Source: Paenibacillus tyrphae
GTDB taxonomy: Bacteria > Bacillota > Bacilli > Paenibacillales > NBRC-103111
Direction of reading: 5' to 3'
Assembly: GCF_024158745.1 (NCBI RefSeq)
Contig: NZ_JAMZAW010000027.1
Location: forward strand, 1-64,000
DNA: 64,000 nt
The notes under the pieces were generated by a model that was not told the DNA's origin, made no database searches, and was given only the letters and a program-made list of their open reading frames with translations. Each line of letters opens with the position of its first letter. The stretch's first letter is position 1. Of this stretch, positions 41,211-50,900 are shown piece after piece. Position numbers and translations under genes: made by a program.

Positions 41211-42812
41211 ATGGAACCATTGTATATCCAGCCGCTTCTCGAAATCAGGGAGTATCTTCGTTTGGCGTTCGAGCCGTCTGCGGATCAGCAGGCCGTGGAG
41301 GAGAGACTGGACCGTTACATCACGGAAGTGATTGAAGGGTTATATGGGGCTACGCGCGTCACGACGGATACGTCATTGGAGCGGTTGTCTCTGTCCCGGC
41401 AGAAGGCAGCCGTTCCCGGGAGCGCGGTACACCCCGAAGCGTATATGAGCCGCTTGGTTCATGAGGTCGTGCCTCATGCCATCAATACGTCATCCCCGAA
41501 CTTTATCGGCCATATGACCTCGGCGCTGCCGATGTTTTTCAGGCCGCTGAGCCGGCTGCTCACGGCTTTAAACCAGAACGTGGTCAAAGTGGAAACGTCC
41601 AAGTCGTTCACCGTGCTCGAGCGGCAAACGCTTGCGTTCATGCACCATCAGGTCTATGGCCGCGACGAATCCTTTTATACCGAGCACGGGCAACATCCCG
41701 AAAGCACGCTGGGCATGATGACTTCGGGCGGGACGGTCTCGAACCTGACCGCCCTGTGGATCGCGCGCAATGCGGCACTGCTTTCGCCGGAAGCCGACGT
41801 GAAGCGGGACGGGTACGCGCTGGCGCTGCAAAAAAACGGCTACCGGCGGGGCGTCATTATAGGCTCGTCCTTGATGCATTACTCGATCGATAAGGCCGCG
41901 GATATTCTCGGCTTGGGGAGCGACGGCGTGATCCGGATCGGCTGCGATTCCCGCGGCCGGATCGATCTGCCGAAGCTGGCGAAGGAGATGGCCGCTTGCC
42001 GCGATCGGGGGGACCGGATCCTCGCCATCGTCGGCATCGCTGGCACAACGGAAAGCGGAGCCATCGATCCGCTGCAAGAATTGGCAGGGATGGCCCGCGC
42101 GGAACGTATTCATTTTCATGTGGACGCCGCTTGGGGAGGTCCGCTGCTGCTGTCGGACGCTCACGCCCATAAGCTCCGGGGGATCGAATGGGCGGACACC
42201 GTCATCATCGACGGGCATAAGCAGATGTATTTGCCGATGGGCACGGGGCTGCTCCTGTTGAAGGATCCGTTGGCCGCGGCCTTGATCGAGAAAAAAGCGC
42301 AATACATCATCCGCGGGGGCTCCTCGGATCTGGGACGTCGATCTCTGGAAGGGTCCCGTCCGGCTATGTCGGTGTTTCTGCATGCAGGACTCCATTTGCT
42401 GGGCCGGGAAGGCTACGGCTATTTGCTCGATGAAGGCATTCGAAAAACCCGTTGGATGGCCGATCTGCTTGCCGGGCATCACGCCTTCGAGCTGATCGGG
42501 GAACCGGAAATCAATATTTTAACTTATCGTTACATCCCTGCGCCGCTGCGTGAAGCGGTACGGAACGGCACTTTGACCCCCGAGGAGCACAACCGGATTA
42601 ACCGGTTCAATGAGCGTCTTCAGGAAACGCAGGGACGGCAAGGGGAGTCCTTCGTCTCCCGGACTACGCTGTCCGGAATCGAAGGGCTGCCGGAATCCAT
42701 CGTCGTCTTACGGGTCATACTGGCCAATCCGTTAACGACGGAAGAGCATATTAAGAACATCTTGGACCTTCAGCAGACGATTGCCGGGGAATTGGAGCTT
42801 TCGTTCGGCTAG
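41211..42812 (+). CDS. panP: PLP-dependent aspartate 1-decarboxylase, PanP-like, beta-alanine supply
   Basis: This 533-aa protein starts at ATG 41211 (GAGGAA just upstream); GTG 41199 in the same frame has no well-spaced site. The sequence is a group II PLP decarboxylase. It has H-V-D-A-A-W-G-G, then I-D-G-H-K-Q-M-Y with the PLP lysine, and the N-terminal stretch S-S-P-N-F-I-G-H-M-T-S-A-L-P that I recall from the PanP aspartate decarboxylases of Vibrio and relatives (about 540 aa, matching this length). PanP converts L-aspartate to beta-alanine. It lies 8 bases after the last synthase gene, and synthase 4 contains an A domain with a beta-alanine-like code, so dedicated precursor supply is the natural role. 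A glutamate or diaminobutyrate decarboxylase is the alternative within the fold. It is cytosolic, with no signal peptide. Confidence 0.85.
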   Translation: MEPLYIQPLLEIREYLRLAFEPSADQQAVEERLDRYITEVIEGLYGATRVTTDTSLERLSLSRQKAAVPGSAVHPEAYMSRLVHEVVPHAINTSSPNFIGHMTSALPMFFRPLSRLLTALNQNVVKVETSKSFTVLERQTLAFMHHQVYGRDESFYTEHGQHPESTLGMMTSGGTVSNLTALWIARNAALLSPEADVKRDGYALALQKNGYRRGVIIGSSLMHYSIDKAADILGLGSDGVIRIGCDSRGRIDLPKLAKEMAACRDRGDRILAIVGIAGTTESGAIDPLQELAGMARAERIHFHVDAAWGGPLLLSDAHAHKLRGIEWADTVIIDGHKQMYLPMGTGLLLLKDPLAAALIEKKAQYIIRGGSSDLGRRSLEGSRPAMSVFLHAGLHLLGREGYGYLLDEGIRKTRWMADLLAGHHAFELIGEPEINILTYRYIPAPLREAVRNGTLTPEEHNRINRFNERLQETQGRQGESFVSRTTLSGIEGLPESIVVLRVILANPLTTEEHIKNILDLQQTIAGELELSFG

Positions 42813-42866
42813 CGGGAGCTGTCACGACGTTCCGTAGGTATGCTGCTTTACGGGGCGATTTGCTTA

Positions 42867-42895
42867 TTGTTTTGATCGTAACATTTTAGTATAAA
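42867..42895 (+). promoter_or_regulatory. Predicted sigma-A promoter of the beta-structured protein gene
   Basis: TTGTTT at 42867-42872 and TATAAA at 42890-42895 are 17 bases apart, 60 bases ahead of the next start codon. This suggests the next gene is transcribed separately from the megasynthase operon. Confidence 0.5.
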
Positions 42896-42954
42896 TGACA
42901 TATAAAGGAATCCTGTAATTTCGTGGATCCCGTCCTACAAAGGAGTGAGGTACC

Positions 42955-43668
42955 ATGGCCTTGAGAACGCCTAAATCCCTGTTGACTTTTCCAAAAGGAG
43001 CGATCAGGAATGCCCAAATCAATCAACGGTTTCCAGCCGAAGGGATCCGGGAATTTCGCATCGACGTGCACACGCTGGGCAACCTGCTGATTTGTTTTGA
43101 TGCGGAGGATGAGATTAGCGTTGTGGCTGCCGGCGAATCCCATCTGCTGCCTCAACGGTTGTTCTGCTCCGGCGGCGCGCTGCGGTACGAGGGAAGCAAT
43201 TTTGTCTCTTACCTCAAAAACGGACAAAAGCAAAAAATTCTCATTGAAGCCCATGTGCCCCCGGAAACGAAAGTTCTGGCAAAATTCACGGCAGGTGTCG
43301 TGATCTTGGACGGAGGCCGGGGCGACATTGACATCCGTGGGACATTCGGCGAAGTGTCCGGGATTACCGACTCCTCCAAGGTACGGATCAAGCTGCAAAC
43401 AGGAGATGTTTCGTTGAACGAACTGCAAGGGGAGGCAGATATCCGGCTGAACGTAGGAAGCGCTACGCTGGGGTGGACCGAGCTGGCCGGCCCGAAGCGT
43501 ATTCACGTTCATTGCGGATTCGGCGGGGTCGACTTGCTCTTGCCCGCTGTGGAATTCGCCGCTCACGATGAGGGCGTGTTCCCTCGAACTAAACGGATAA
43601 CGACATCCTCCGGGTCGGAAATAACGGCTGTGGCAGGACTTGGATCGATTGACGTCAAGCATTGGTGA
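42955..43668 (+). CDS. Putative DUF4097-like beta-helix/adhesin-like protein
   Basis: This 237-aa protein starts at ATG 42955 with AAAGGAG at 42939-42945. There is no signal peptide or membrane segment. The last two thirds are short repeated strands with the pattern x-G-D-I-D-I-x-G-x-F-G-E-V and L-Q-T-G-D-V-S-L-N-E-L-x-G-x-A-D-I-R-L-N-V-G-S, which resembles the repetitive beta-strand domain of DUF4097-type proteins. The function is unknown. It follows the biosynthetic operon by 142 bases with its own predicted promoter, so a link to the lipopeptide is possible but not shown. A terminator follows at 43764-43787. Confidence 0.6.
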   Translation: MALRTPKSLLTFPKGAIRNAQINQRFPAEGIREFRIDVHTLGNLLICFDAEDEISVVAAGESHLLPQRLFCSGGALRYEGSNFVSYLKNGQKQKILIEAHVPPETKVLAKFTAGVVILDGGRGDIDIRGTFGEVSGITDSSKVRIKLQTGDVSLNELQGEADIRLNVGSATLGWTELAGPKRIHVHCGFGGVDLLLPAVEFAAHDEGVFPRTKRITTSSGSEITAVAGLGSIDVKHW

Positions 43669-43763
43669 CGGAGAAACCAATGTTCAAGGAGCTTGCAGTT
43701 GGCCAATATGGTCTGTTTTATTGCTATTCAAATAGTGGACATCATGTCATCATGGAAAATGTA

Positions 43764-43790
43764 ACGCAGCCGGATAAGGCTGCGTTTTTG
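43764..43790 (+). terminator. Rho-independent terminator
   Basis: AACGCAGCC at 43764-43772 pairs with GGCTGCGTT at 43779-43787 around a 6-base loop, and the downstream arm runs into TTTTT. It closes the transcription unit of the preceding gene. Confidence 0.85.
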
Positions 43791-43853
43791 CTTGTAGAAG
43801 GGATTGTTTCCAATTAGAAATATTTGACATCGCGCTTCGCAGCGAAGGTAGGA

Positions 43854-43997
43854 ATGCGACCCATGCCTGAAGATGGTTACCCCACGCTGGCTCCTATGAT
43901 TACCCGCTTGGCTGCAAATGAGATTATCGACAACGCGCAGATGAAAGAATTGGAAAGCTGCCGTCTATCCAGATTTTCATTTCCAGACAGGACCTAG
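43854..43997 (+). other. Small 47-codon open frame, possible gene remnant
   Basis: An open frame from ATG 43854 to TAG 43995-43997 encodes a 47-aa peptide containing G-Y-P-T-L-A-P-M-I-T-R-L-A and ending in F-P-D-R-T. It overlaps the last bases of the convergent TetR gene and has no well-spaced ribosome binding site. It may be the 3' end of a lost gene. I do not recognise it. Confidence 0.25.
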
Positions 43998-44584
43998 TCC
44001 AGCAGTTCTTTGGCTCCGTTCATCACTAAGGGCATGGTCTGTTTAACGAATGATTCTGCAGGTATTAGACGCCCTTCATTGTTCCAAACGTAAGCTGCTC
44101 CATACATCGCCCAACTTAACATGATAGAAGCTGTATTTAGTAAGAATTGCGCGTTTGGATTCGAAAGCATCTTGTCTTTGTCTATAAAGGAAAGAAGTAT
44201 CTTTTGAATTTTTTCCTTTATTTGAATTTCGAATACAGGTCCAAGCGATTTATACCTTCTTCTGCACATGATGCTTAGATCCTTGTGAAAATCGCATACA
44301 CCCAGAAAAATACTCTGAATTGTTTCTTCATTTAATATTTCGTGACCGCTTATTCTACGATTTATGATTGTCATAAAAGATTCCGTTAGTCTGGACTCGA
44401 GAATTTCGAATTTATCTGCAAAATGCGCATAAAAAGTCGCTCTGTTTACAGTAGCCCGCTCTGCAATATCCCTAACGGTTATCGATTCGAAGTCTTTTTC
44501 TTGAATTAATGAAGCGAAAGCGTCCTGAAGGAGCCGCCGTGTACGGATCACACGAGGATCAGCTTCATTCTTTTGAATTGTCAT
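43994..44584 (-). CDS. TetR/AcrR family transcriptional regulator
   Basis: This 196-aa protein starts at the ATG complementary to 44582-44584, behind GGGGAGG. Its N-terminal 60 residues are a TetR helix-turn-helix (F-E-S-I-T-V-R-D-I-A-E-R-A-T-V-N-R-A-T-F-Y). The C-terminal ligand-binding half has the hydrophobic pattern of the TetR_C_7 / YfiR-like group. It is divergent from the nitroreductase gene; a large palindrome in the 189-base gap is its likely operator, so it probably represses itself and the nitroreductase. The inducing ligand is unknown. Confidence 0.9.
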   Translation of the reverse strand: MTIQKNEADPRVIRTRRLLQDAFASLIQEKDFESITVRDIAERATVNRATFYAHFADKFEILESRLTESFMTIINRRISGHEILNEETIQSIFLGVCDFHKDLSIMCRRRYKSLGPVFEIQIKEKIQKILLSFIDKDKMLSNPNAQFLLNTASIMLSWAMYGAAYVWNNEGRLIPAESFVKQTMPLVMNGAKELLD

Positions 44585-44677
44585 GGCTAAGACCTCCCCA
44601 ATAAAACGACATTATAGAAATAGTGTTGTCTATGCAACGGTTAATGGATATTGCTGGTTGCGTACCATTTGGTTGTT

Positions 44678-44683
44678 ATTATA
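44678..44683 (-). promoter_or_regulatory. Extended -10 of the tetR promoter
   Basis: Read on the minus strand this is TGTTATAAT, an extended -10 hexamer about 95 bases ahead of the TetR start. The palindrome at 44687-44732 covers the space where the -35 region would be. Confidence 0.4.
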
Positions 44684-44686
44684 ACA

Positions 44687-44732
44687 TATCAATACAACAA
44701 GTGTTGTTCAAACAACTACTGTTGTATTGATA
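44687..44732. promoter_or_regulatory. Nested palindrome, likely TetR operator
   Basis: TATCAATACAACA at 44687-44699 and its perfect inverted copy at 44720-44732 enclose a second palindrome, GTTGTTCAAACAAC at 44703-44716, on the same axis (44709.5). The whole 46-bp element has only a few mismatched positions between its arms. It lies between the divergent TetR and nitroreductase genes, next to a tetR -10 hexamer. Two stacked TetR dimers, or two overlapping sites, would fit. Confidence 0.7.
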
Positions 44733-44773
44733 CAGAATGTCGAATGCCGTTTTTCCAAGAGGAGGAGAGAACC

Positions 44774-45436
44774 ATGTCGGTTTCACAACCGTCGCAAACG
44801 ATGGAGCAGCAACTTTTTTTTGATGTTATTCGAGAACGCCGGTCAGTTCGTGGCTATGATCCCGAGGTCAAGATTTCGCGGGAGGAATTGACCGAAATAT
44901 TGCGGCAAGCCACGCTGGCTCCCTCGGCCGCTAACCTGCAGCCGTGGCGGTTTCTCGTTATCGACTCGCCGGAGCTGAAGCAGAAGCTGCTTCCGATCGC
45001 ATTCAATCAACAACAAGTGGTCGAGGCTTCGGCTGTCATCGCCGTTCTTGGAGATCTCGAGAACATCCGGATGGCCGAGAAGATTTACGGCCAGACAGTC
45101 GATGCGGGCTTCATGCCTGCGGATACGGCAAAATCGTTTGTTGAGCGCTATACCGGTATGTATTCAAGCATGCCGCCCGAGGCTATCCGTCAAATCGTTT
45201 ATACCGACGGCGGGCTAGTATCGATGCAGCTTATGCTTGTTGCCCGCGCCAAAGGCTACGATACGGTACCGATGGCTGGCTACGACAAACAAAAGTTCAC
45301 GGAAGCTTTTGGCATATCAGATCGGTATGCTCCAGTTATGCTGATCGCCATCGGCAAGGCGGCGAAGCCCGGTCATCCGACGACGAGGCTGCCAATCAAG
45401 GATGTAGCTTATTTTAACGAAATGCCTAACGAATAA
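44774..45436 (+). CDS. Nitroreductase family FMN oxidoreductase
   Basis: This 220-aa protein starts at ATG 44774 behind GGAGGAGAG at 44761-44769; the longer frame from 44651 runs through the operator. It has the nitroreductase pattern: R-R-S-V-R-G-Y near the N-terminus, A-P-S-A-A-N-L-Q-P-W-R-F (FMN contact) around residue 50, and G-Y-D-T-V-P-M-A-G-Y in the last third. It would be an FMN-dependent NAD(P)H oxidoreductase of quinones or nitro compounds, acting in the cytosol as a dimer. It is probably controlled by the divergent TetR regulator. The natural substrate cannot be read from the sequence. Confidence 0.92.
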   Translation: MSVSQPSQTMEQQLFFDVIRERRSVRGYDPEVKISREELTEILRQATLAPSAANLQPWRFLVIDSPELKQKLLPIAFNQQQVVEASAVIAVLGDLENIRMAEKIYGQTVDAGFMPADTAKSFVERYTGMYSSMPPEAIRQIVYTDGGLVSMQLMLVARAKGYDTVPMAGYDKQKFTEAFGISDRYAPVMLIAIGKAAKPGHPTTRLPIKDVAYFNEMPNE

Positions 45437-45499
45437 GAACCTGTAAAAGACCTTCGCATCCGCATAAACAGCGGCGAGCTAAGGTCTTTTACAGGTTCT
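45436..45499. terminator. Perfect 19-bp inverted repeat, bidirectional terminator
   Basis: The 19-base arm at 45436-45454 (starting AGAACCTGTA) recurs exactly inverted at 45481-45499 with a 26-base loop. It lies between convergent genes, the nitroreductase and the MFS transporter, and overlaps the nitroreductase stop codon. Each arm contains an A/T tract that becomes a T run in the proper direction, so it could serve both genes. Confidence 0.7.
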
Positions 45500-45523
45500 A
45501 CGCATCTAATGCCAACAAGGCGT

Positions 45524-46921
45524 TCATTTACGAAATTCAAGCTCTTCCAATTGTCCCGGCTCCCGGCTCCTCCGACTCAGGAATACCAACAACAATGCAA
45601 TCCCCGCAAGGATCATCCCAAGCACTCGAAATCCCTCAAAGCTGAACTTACCTCCCATGACGATGCCTATTAACAATGAAGAGAGAATGGTTCCCAAGTA
45701 TCTTGATGTATTAAATAATCCGGATGCTACACCGATGATTTCTTTTGGAGAACTTTGGAACAAGGCCGCTTGCATACCGACACTGTTCAACCCGTTACTA
45801 ATTCCGAAAGCGGCTAAAGCCAAACACACACTGATCACCGGCGAAGTTTGATTCAATGTCACGATCCACACTGACCCCAATGTCATTAACATTGCGGATA
45901 CGAGCAATGCCGGCCTGGGTCCTGATTTATCGATCCATCGTCCTGCCAATGGAGAAGCAATGAGCGAGCACAAGCCTAAACTTAACATAAGAATCCCTGT
46001 ATGGAATTCGCTTACATGACGTACCATTTGCAAGTAGGACGGAAGCCCGAAAAAGAGCGCGTAAAAAAGAACGTTAACGAGCATGAATTGGATATTGACC
46101 CAAGTCATCGCAGGATATTTGGCGAATGTGCGCAAAGGAATAAAGGGTGACGTCGCTTTTAACTCATGTCGTACGAAAGCACCCAATGTAACGAGGCCTA
46201 TCAGCCCGACAATGACATACCAAAATGAGACGTGCCCAGATGATTTTGCCGACAGTAATCCAACGAGCAGGGCAACCAAACCCACGGTGAAGAGCAGGAT
46301 CCCTGACCCATCAATCAAATCAAACCATTTATGAAAGGACATACTGCGTGCAGCGGATGTTGGCTTTTCGTCCTTGGGAATCGTCCTCCATGCGAGCAGA
46401 AAGCTCGCCACCACGAACGGAATATTGACGAAAAAGATAGCGGGCCAATCCCACCAGTGAATCAAAATCCCACCAATAAAGGGTCCAATGGCAGCCGCTC
46501 CGGATAGGAATACGGACAAAACAGACAATGCCGTTGCTTGTTTCTCTGTAATATAAATTCGCACAATGGCCATTCCAACCGCAACCATCATGCTTGTTCC
46601 GATCGATTGCACGATGCGGAACACGATGAGCCACCCAAAGTTTGGCGATAGTGGAGCTAATAAGGATGCAATGAAGGCTACAACAAGCCCGGTAATAAAT
46701 ATCTTTCGGCGACCGAATAAATCGCTGGCCCTTCCCATGACAGGTTGAGCGATAGCACTCGCAATGTAGAAGGAAAAAATAACCCAGGAGACACCTGTAA
46801 AGTCAAGTTGGTAAACACTTTGCAGCCTTGCAATAGCAACAGCAATCATCGAAGAGTTTAACGGGTTCAATAGGATCCCCAGACCAACGGAAATCATCAG
46901 CCACCTGCTGCGAGCATTCAT
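45524..46921 (-). CDS. MFS multidrug-type transporter, DHA2 (EmrB/QacA) family
   Basis: This 465-aa membrane protein starts at the ATG complementary to 46919-46921, preceded by GGGGGG on the coding strand. The N-terminus (L-G-I-L-L-N-P-L-N-S-S-M-I-A-V-A) and G-R-A-S-D-L-F-G-R-R-K between helices 2 and 3 are typical of MFS drug/proton antiporters. The predicted helices number 12 to 14; the length suits the 14-helix DHA2 group. It is divergent from a LysR regulator. It could export the lipopeptide made upstream, but nothing in the sequence ties the two except distance. Confidence 0.9.
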   Translation of the reverse strand: MNARSRWLMISVGLGILLNPLNSSMIAVAIARLQSVYQLDFTGVSWVIFSFYIASAIAQPVMGRASDLFGRRKIFITGLVVAFIASLLAPLSPNFGWLIVFRIVQSIGTSMMVAVGMAIVRIYITEKQATALSVLSVFLSGAAAIGPFIGGILIHWWDWPAIFFVNIPFVVASFLLAWRTIPKDEKPTSAARSMSFHKWFDLIDGSGILLFTVGLVALLVGLLSAKSSGHVSFWYVIVGLIGLVTLGAFVRHELKATSPFIPLRTFAKYPAMTWVNIQFMLVNVLFYALFFGLPSYLQMVRHVSEFHTGILMLSLGLCSLIASPLAGRWIDKSGPRPALLVSAMLMTLGSVWIVTLNQTSPVISVCLALAAFGISNGLNSVGMQAALFQSSPKEIIGVASGLFNTSRYLGTILSSLLIGIVMGGKFSFEGFRVLGMILAGIALLLVFLSRRSREPGQLEELEFRK

Positions 46922-46966
46922 TTTTGCGTTCCCCCCGAAAGTGTTTTAATGATATCGTAATTGAAA

Positions 46967-46982
46967 TGGAGTATTTACTCCA
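46967..46982. promoter_or_regulatory. Palindrome TGGAGTA-TT-TACTCCA, candidate LysR operator
   Basis: This perfect 7+2+7 inverted repeat lies between the divergent MFS transporter and LysR genes, 54 bases before the LysR start. It has the T-N11-A layout common in LysR-bound sites. The regulator itself is the obvious ligand. Confidence 0.6.
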
Positions 46983-47036
46983 ACGCATTTTATGTTATGA
47001 TTTCATTGACACGAAGGAATGAATGGGGGGTACGAA

Positions 47037-47915
47037 ATGGAACTTCTTCAACTGCAATATTTTCTCGCGGTCGCTCGATTGGAACATGTGACCGAAGCTG
47101 CACGAAGTCTGCACGTTACTCAATCGTCACTAAGCAAAACGATTCAACGCCTGGAGGAGGATCTGGGGGTCCCTTTATTCGATCGAACAGGGAGGAAGCT
47201 GCGATTGAATGAGTTCGGAAGCAGATTTCTTCGCCGTGCGGAAAGGGCTTTGTTTGAATTGGAACAAGGGAAGCAGGAGCTTAGCGATTTGTCCAGCCCC
47301 GAACATGGCACAATCGAATTGGCGGTGACCAACGCAAGCAAGCTGCCCTATATCCTTCGAGAGTTTCGGAAAAAGCATCCCCATATCCAATTTCATGTGC
47401 AAATGCTGACCACGCAAGAAATGATAACGCTTCTCCATCGTGGTGAGGTCGATTTCTGCTTGTCCTCGCCCCCTATGCAAGAGGATGACATCGAATGTCA
47501 AATCGTGTTCGTCGACCCCATCCTTGTAGCTGTTCCAAAGGGGCATCGGCTGGCAGACCGAAGCAGCGTATCCTTGACAGAACTTCAGGATGAACGGTTT
47601 GTCGGTGTAAGGAGAGGCTACCTTACTCGCGATTTAGTAGATTCCGTATGCTTATCGGCTGGATTTGCACCTAAATATGTATATGAGGGAAACGAACCTG
47701 CGAGGCTAAGTGCTTTTGTGGAAGCCGGAATTGGGATTGCCTTCATACCAAGCACGGCGATGAATTCACGGGAACATATCCACTATCTTCAAGTAGAGGG
47801 GCACCAATTGGTACGGGAGATTGCTTTATTATGGCACAGAAATCGGTACATTTCGCGGGCCGCTTTGGAATTCCGCGAGGTCGTTGTACAATATTTTGAG
47901 GCACTATCCAAATAG
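47037..47915 (+). CDS. LysR family transcriptional regulator
   Basis: This 292-aa protein starts at ATG 47037, with GGGGGG about 7 bases upstream; ATG 47019 lacks a site. The N-terminal helix-turn-helix is typical (Q-Y-F-L-A-V-A-R-L-E-H-V-T-E-A-A-R-S-L-H, then Q-S-S-L-S). An effector-binding domain follows, with the family's L-x-R-G-E-V-D-F-C pattern near 140. It most likely regulates the divergent MFS gene, and the palindrome at 46967-46982 is a good operator. The effector is unknown. Confidence 0.92.
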   Translation: MELLQLQYFLAVARLEHVTEAARSLHVTQSSLSKTIQRLEEDLGVPLFDRTGRKLRLNEFGSRFLRRAERALFELEQGKQELSDLSSPEHGTIELAVTNASKLPYILREFRKKHPHIQFHVQMLTTQEMITLLHRGEVDFCLSSPPMQEDDIECQIVFVDPILVAVPKGHRLADRSSVSLTELQDERFVGVRRGYLTRDLVDSVCLSAGFAPKYVYEGNEPARLSAFVEAGIGIAFIPSTAMNSREHIHYLQVEGHQLVREIALLWHRNRYISRAALEFREVVVQYFEALSK

Positions 47916-47961
47916 ACCATTTAATCGTGCTGCACCACTAATATGCCGAGGAGAGACTGTC

Positions 47962-50900
47962 ATGACGGAAAATAGCAACGTGTTTCATCCACCCTATGTC
48001 GTACGTTTTCCATTCGAAAAATTGCGCGGGCTACGTAATGCGTTGATCGACGTTAACGGAAATCTTGTTCGCGAGCCGAATTTGCTTAAAGTACATAACT
48101 TTACTCCAAATGGTAAGGGGGGGTACATTACCGCTGCTCAGGACCTAAACGAAAAATGGGGGTATCTGGATCAAAACGGCAGATGGTTGATCGAGCCGAT
48201 TTTGGAGGATGCGCGTATTTTTGGCGAGGAGGGTATGGCCAGATTCAAAAAAGAAGGGCTATGGGGCTATGTAGACTTAAACGGGGAGATCAAAATCCAA
48301 CCCCAGTTTGAGGATGCGCTACCATTTAACGCAGGCTTGGCTGCGGTTCGATGGCACAATGGTTATGCTTATATCAATGGTACGGGGCAAGTCGTCATCG
48401 AGGGGCCGTTTGCCGAGGCAGGTTTCTTTTCGCCGATCGGGCTGGCTGCCGTGAAAAAGCAAGGGAGCTCCGCTTGTGGGATTATCAATATGAAAGGTGA
48501 AATGGTGATTGCCCCACAATTTGCGGATGTCAGCATGTATACAAGCGATGGCATAGCCCCTGCAAGGAAAGGTAAACTATGGGGATTGATCGATACGCAA
48601 GGCGAATGGATCGTGCAGCCGACCTATTCACGTATCGAAGAGTTCAATGAAGAGGGGCTCGCTTTTTTCAGTGATTATACCGATATGATGAACATAAGAA
48701 AGGGTTATCTCAATACAAAGGGCGAAGTGGTCGTCGAGGGAACGTCGATCTCGGACCAAATGGTGTGCGGGCTGGTAAAAGAAGATGTGCCTTATGGCGG
48801 AGGTATCGGCTTCTTCGATCGTACCGGTACGATGGTGATTCCGCCACAATACGCTTGGGCCGATCCTTTTCATGAGTGTGGCGCCAGTGTCGTTCTTCTC
48901 AAGGATAAATGGGGGATTCTTACGATGGACGGCCAATTCCGGGAGATGCCTTATGTGGAGCCGCTGACGGATCATGAAGGCTGGGTGCTGGGCTTTTATG
49001 GCGGCAAGGGAATGGCTCCGTTTCTTATCGGGCAGGGTGAAGTCGTCTACGTGGACGCGGCTGGAAGGGAAGTTTGCAGACTGCGGGTAGAGGAGACGGA
49101 GAATCCGCAGGAGCGTGTATTGCGACTTCTCAATGCCGAGGGAAGAATCGTATGGCAAAACGAAGGGGAGCAGGATACATTTTGTGTGGAGAGTCCGTTT
49201 TTGTGCAAGCAGCCTGCCCAGCATTTTGAGGATATCCAGTATTGGAAGGGAGATATTACGGCTGCCGCGCAAGCCCTCTTGGATGCGGAACCTAGAGATT
49301 TTTATCCCTATGGCCAGTATGAACGGGATGTGTACGATCTATCGGAAGAGGATGAAGATGAGATCGACGAGTATAAAAAAAGAGGCGCGATAGAGGTCCT
49401 GGCAGGCACCTATGTGAGCGAGGAGCATTATGGGCATTACCCTTTTCTCGGAGAATGGGAAAGAAAGACGTTTGAACAGTATTTTACAGCGATCGCTGAC
49501 CGTCTTTCCGATTCTTTTGGCGACCCGCTGCCCGATGCGTCCATCATGCTGCGCTGGGGCGATAACAACATTAGCAAAGTATGGGAAGTGAACGGCAAGT
49601 ATCTGGTGCTGGAATGGTTCACTGAATATGGGGATGGCGATTTTGTCCACCGGCTGTGGCTTGCTGCAGGATGCAAAGAGGATTTGGAATACGATGAGGA
49701 GGATGACGAGAGCGAATACGGTACAAACGAGGAAGAAACCCAAGAAAATGACAAGACCTTCGATCTCGATCAGTTTGAGAAGCTGGTGAAAGAGGCAGAG
49801 GCTCATATGGATGCGGGGGAACATGAGGAAGTTCTGGATTTGGCGTTCCAAATGGAGGAGCTCGCCTCAGATTCCACGGATGTGGATGTCACGGACATGA
49901 GCTGGATCTATGACTGCAAGCGGAATGCGCTGTATTCATTGGGGCGGGTAGAAGAAGCGCTCGAGACCTGCCGCGAAGCGACTGCCTATATCTCCCCGAG
50001 GATGTTGTTCAACTACCGGCCGGAGCCCCGCCAAACGCTGCGCGCTTGCCATAATATGCTCGCACGGGAGCTAATGGAGCACGCCGCATCCAAAGAAGAA
50101 TGCCTGACAGCCTGGGAACATGTAAAGGCTTGTTTCAAAACGGTGAAACCGAACGAGGGTGAAGCGGTACTTGAATATTTCTATGACACCCGAGCGCTTG
50201 TGCTGCTGAAGTTGAGTGAGTTTGATCCCACTGAGCAAGCGAAGGCATTTGCATTTCTTCAGCGGATGCAGACCATGGGGTCACCGTATCTGAGAGACGA
50301 GCCTCGACTGGCAAAAGCGATAAACTCAGTAGAGTATCAGGCCTTTTTGAAAAGCAGCCATGAAGTCGATCGAGAATATGTACAGGCACCTGCTCAGGAA
50401 ACCGCTATGGAGGCAGTGACCCGGTACCACAAGGCATACGAAACATTTAGCCAATTCAACTCGCAAGTGGAAAAGGAATTCGGGCCCATTCTCTCCCTTT
50501 CGTTTAGGGAGGAAATGATTGCGAAAGCTGAAGAGGAATTAGGGTTTGCCTTGCCGGATGCACTTCGTCAATTTATGCTGGTGCCTGGCCTTGTACACGG
50601 GCTATATCCGGAACTTGTGCCCCCTATGAAAATTCAAGGGATGTTTTCGCTAATCAGTGATGTGTGGGGAGTGCGCCGGGAGTTCGAGGAGCGTTTGACG
50701 CAGAAAGAATTGTACTGGCTGGAGGTTCATTGTCAGATCTGCGGCTTGTCGCAGATGGACGACCATAGTCAAGAGTATATGTACTTTACTCCCGGAAAAG
50801 GGTTTGGCACTTTTATCTACACTCGGGATGATTGGGATAAATTTGAAGCGGATGTGCTCAGACCGCTGCTGGTGCAAGAGATTCCCGTTGAGACGTTTGA

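Noticed and set aside
45436-45499. A miniature transposable element
   Set aside because: A perfect inverted repeat alone, overlapping the stop codon between convergent genes and without target duplications, is better explained as a terminator.
45524-46921. Dedicated exporter of the lipopeptide
   Set aside because: The MFS gene is on the other strand, is paired with its own LysR regulator and lies beyond two unrelated transcription units. A link cannot be supported from sequence.
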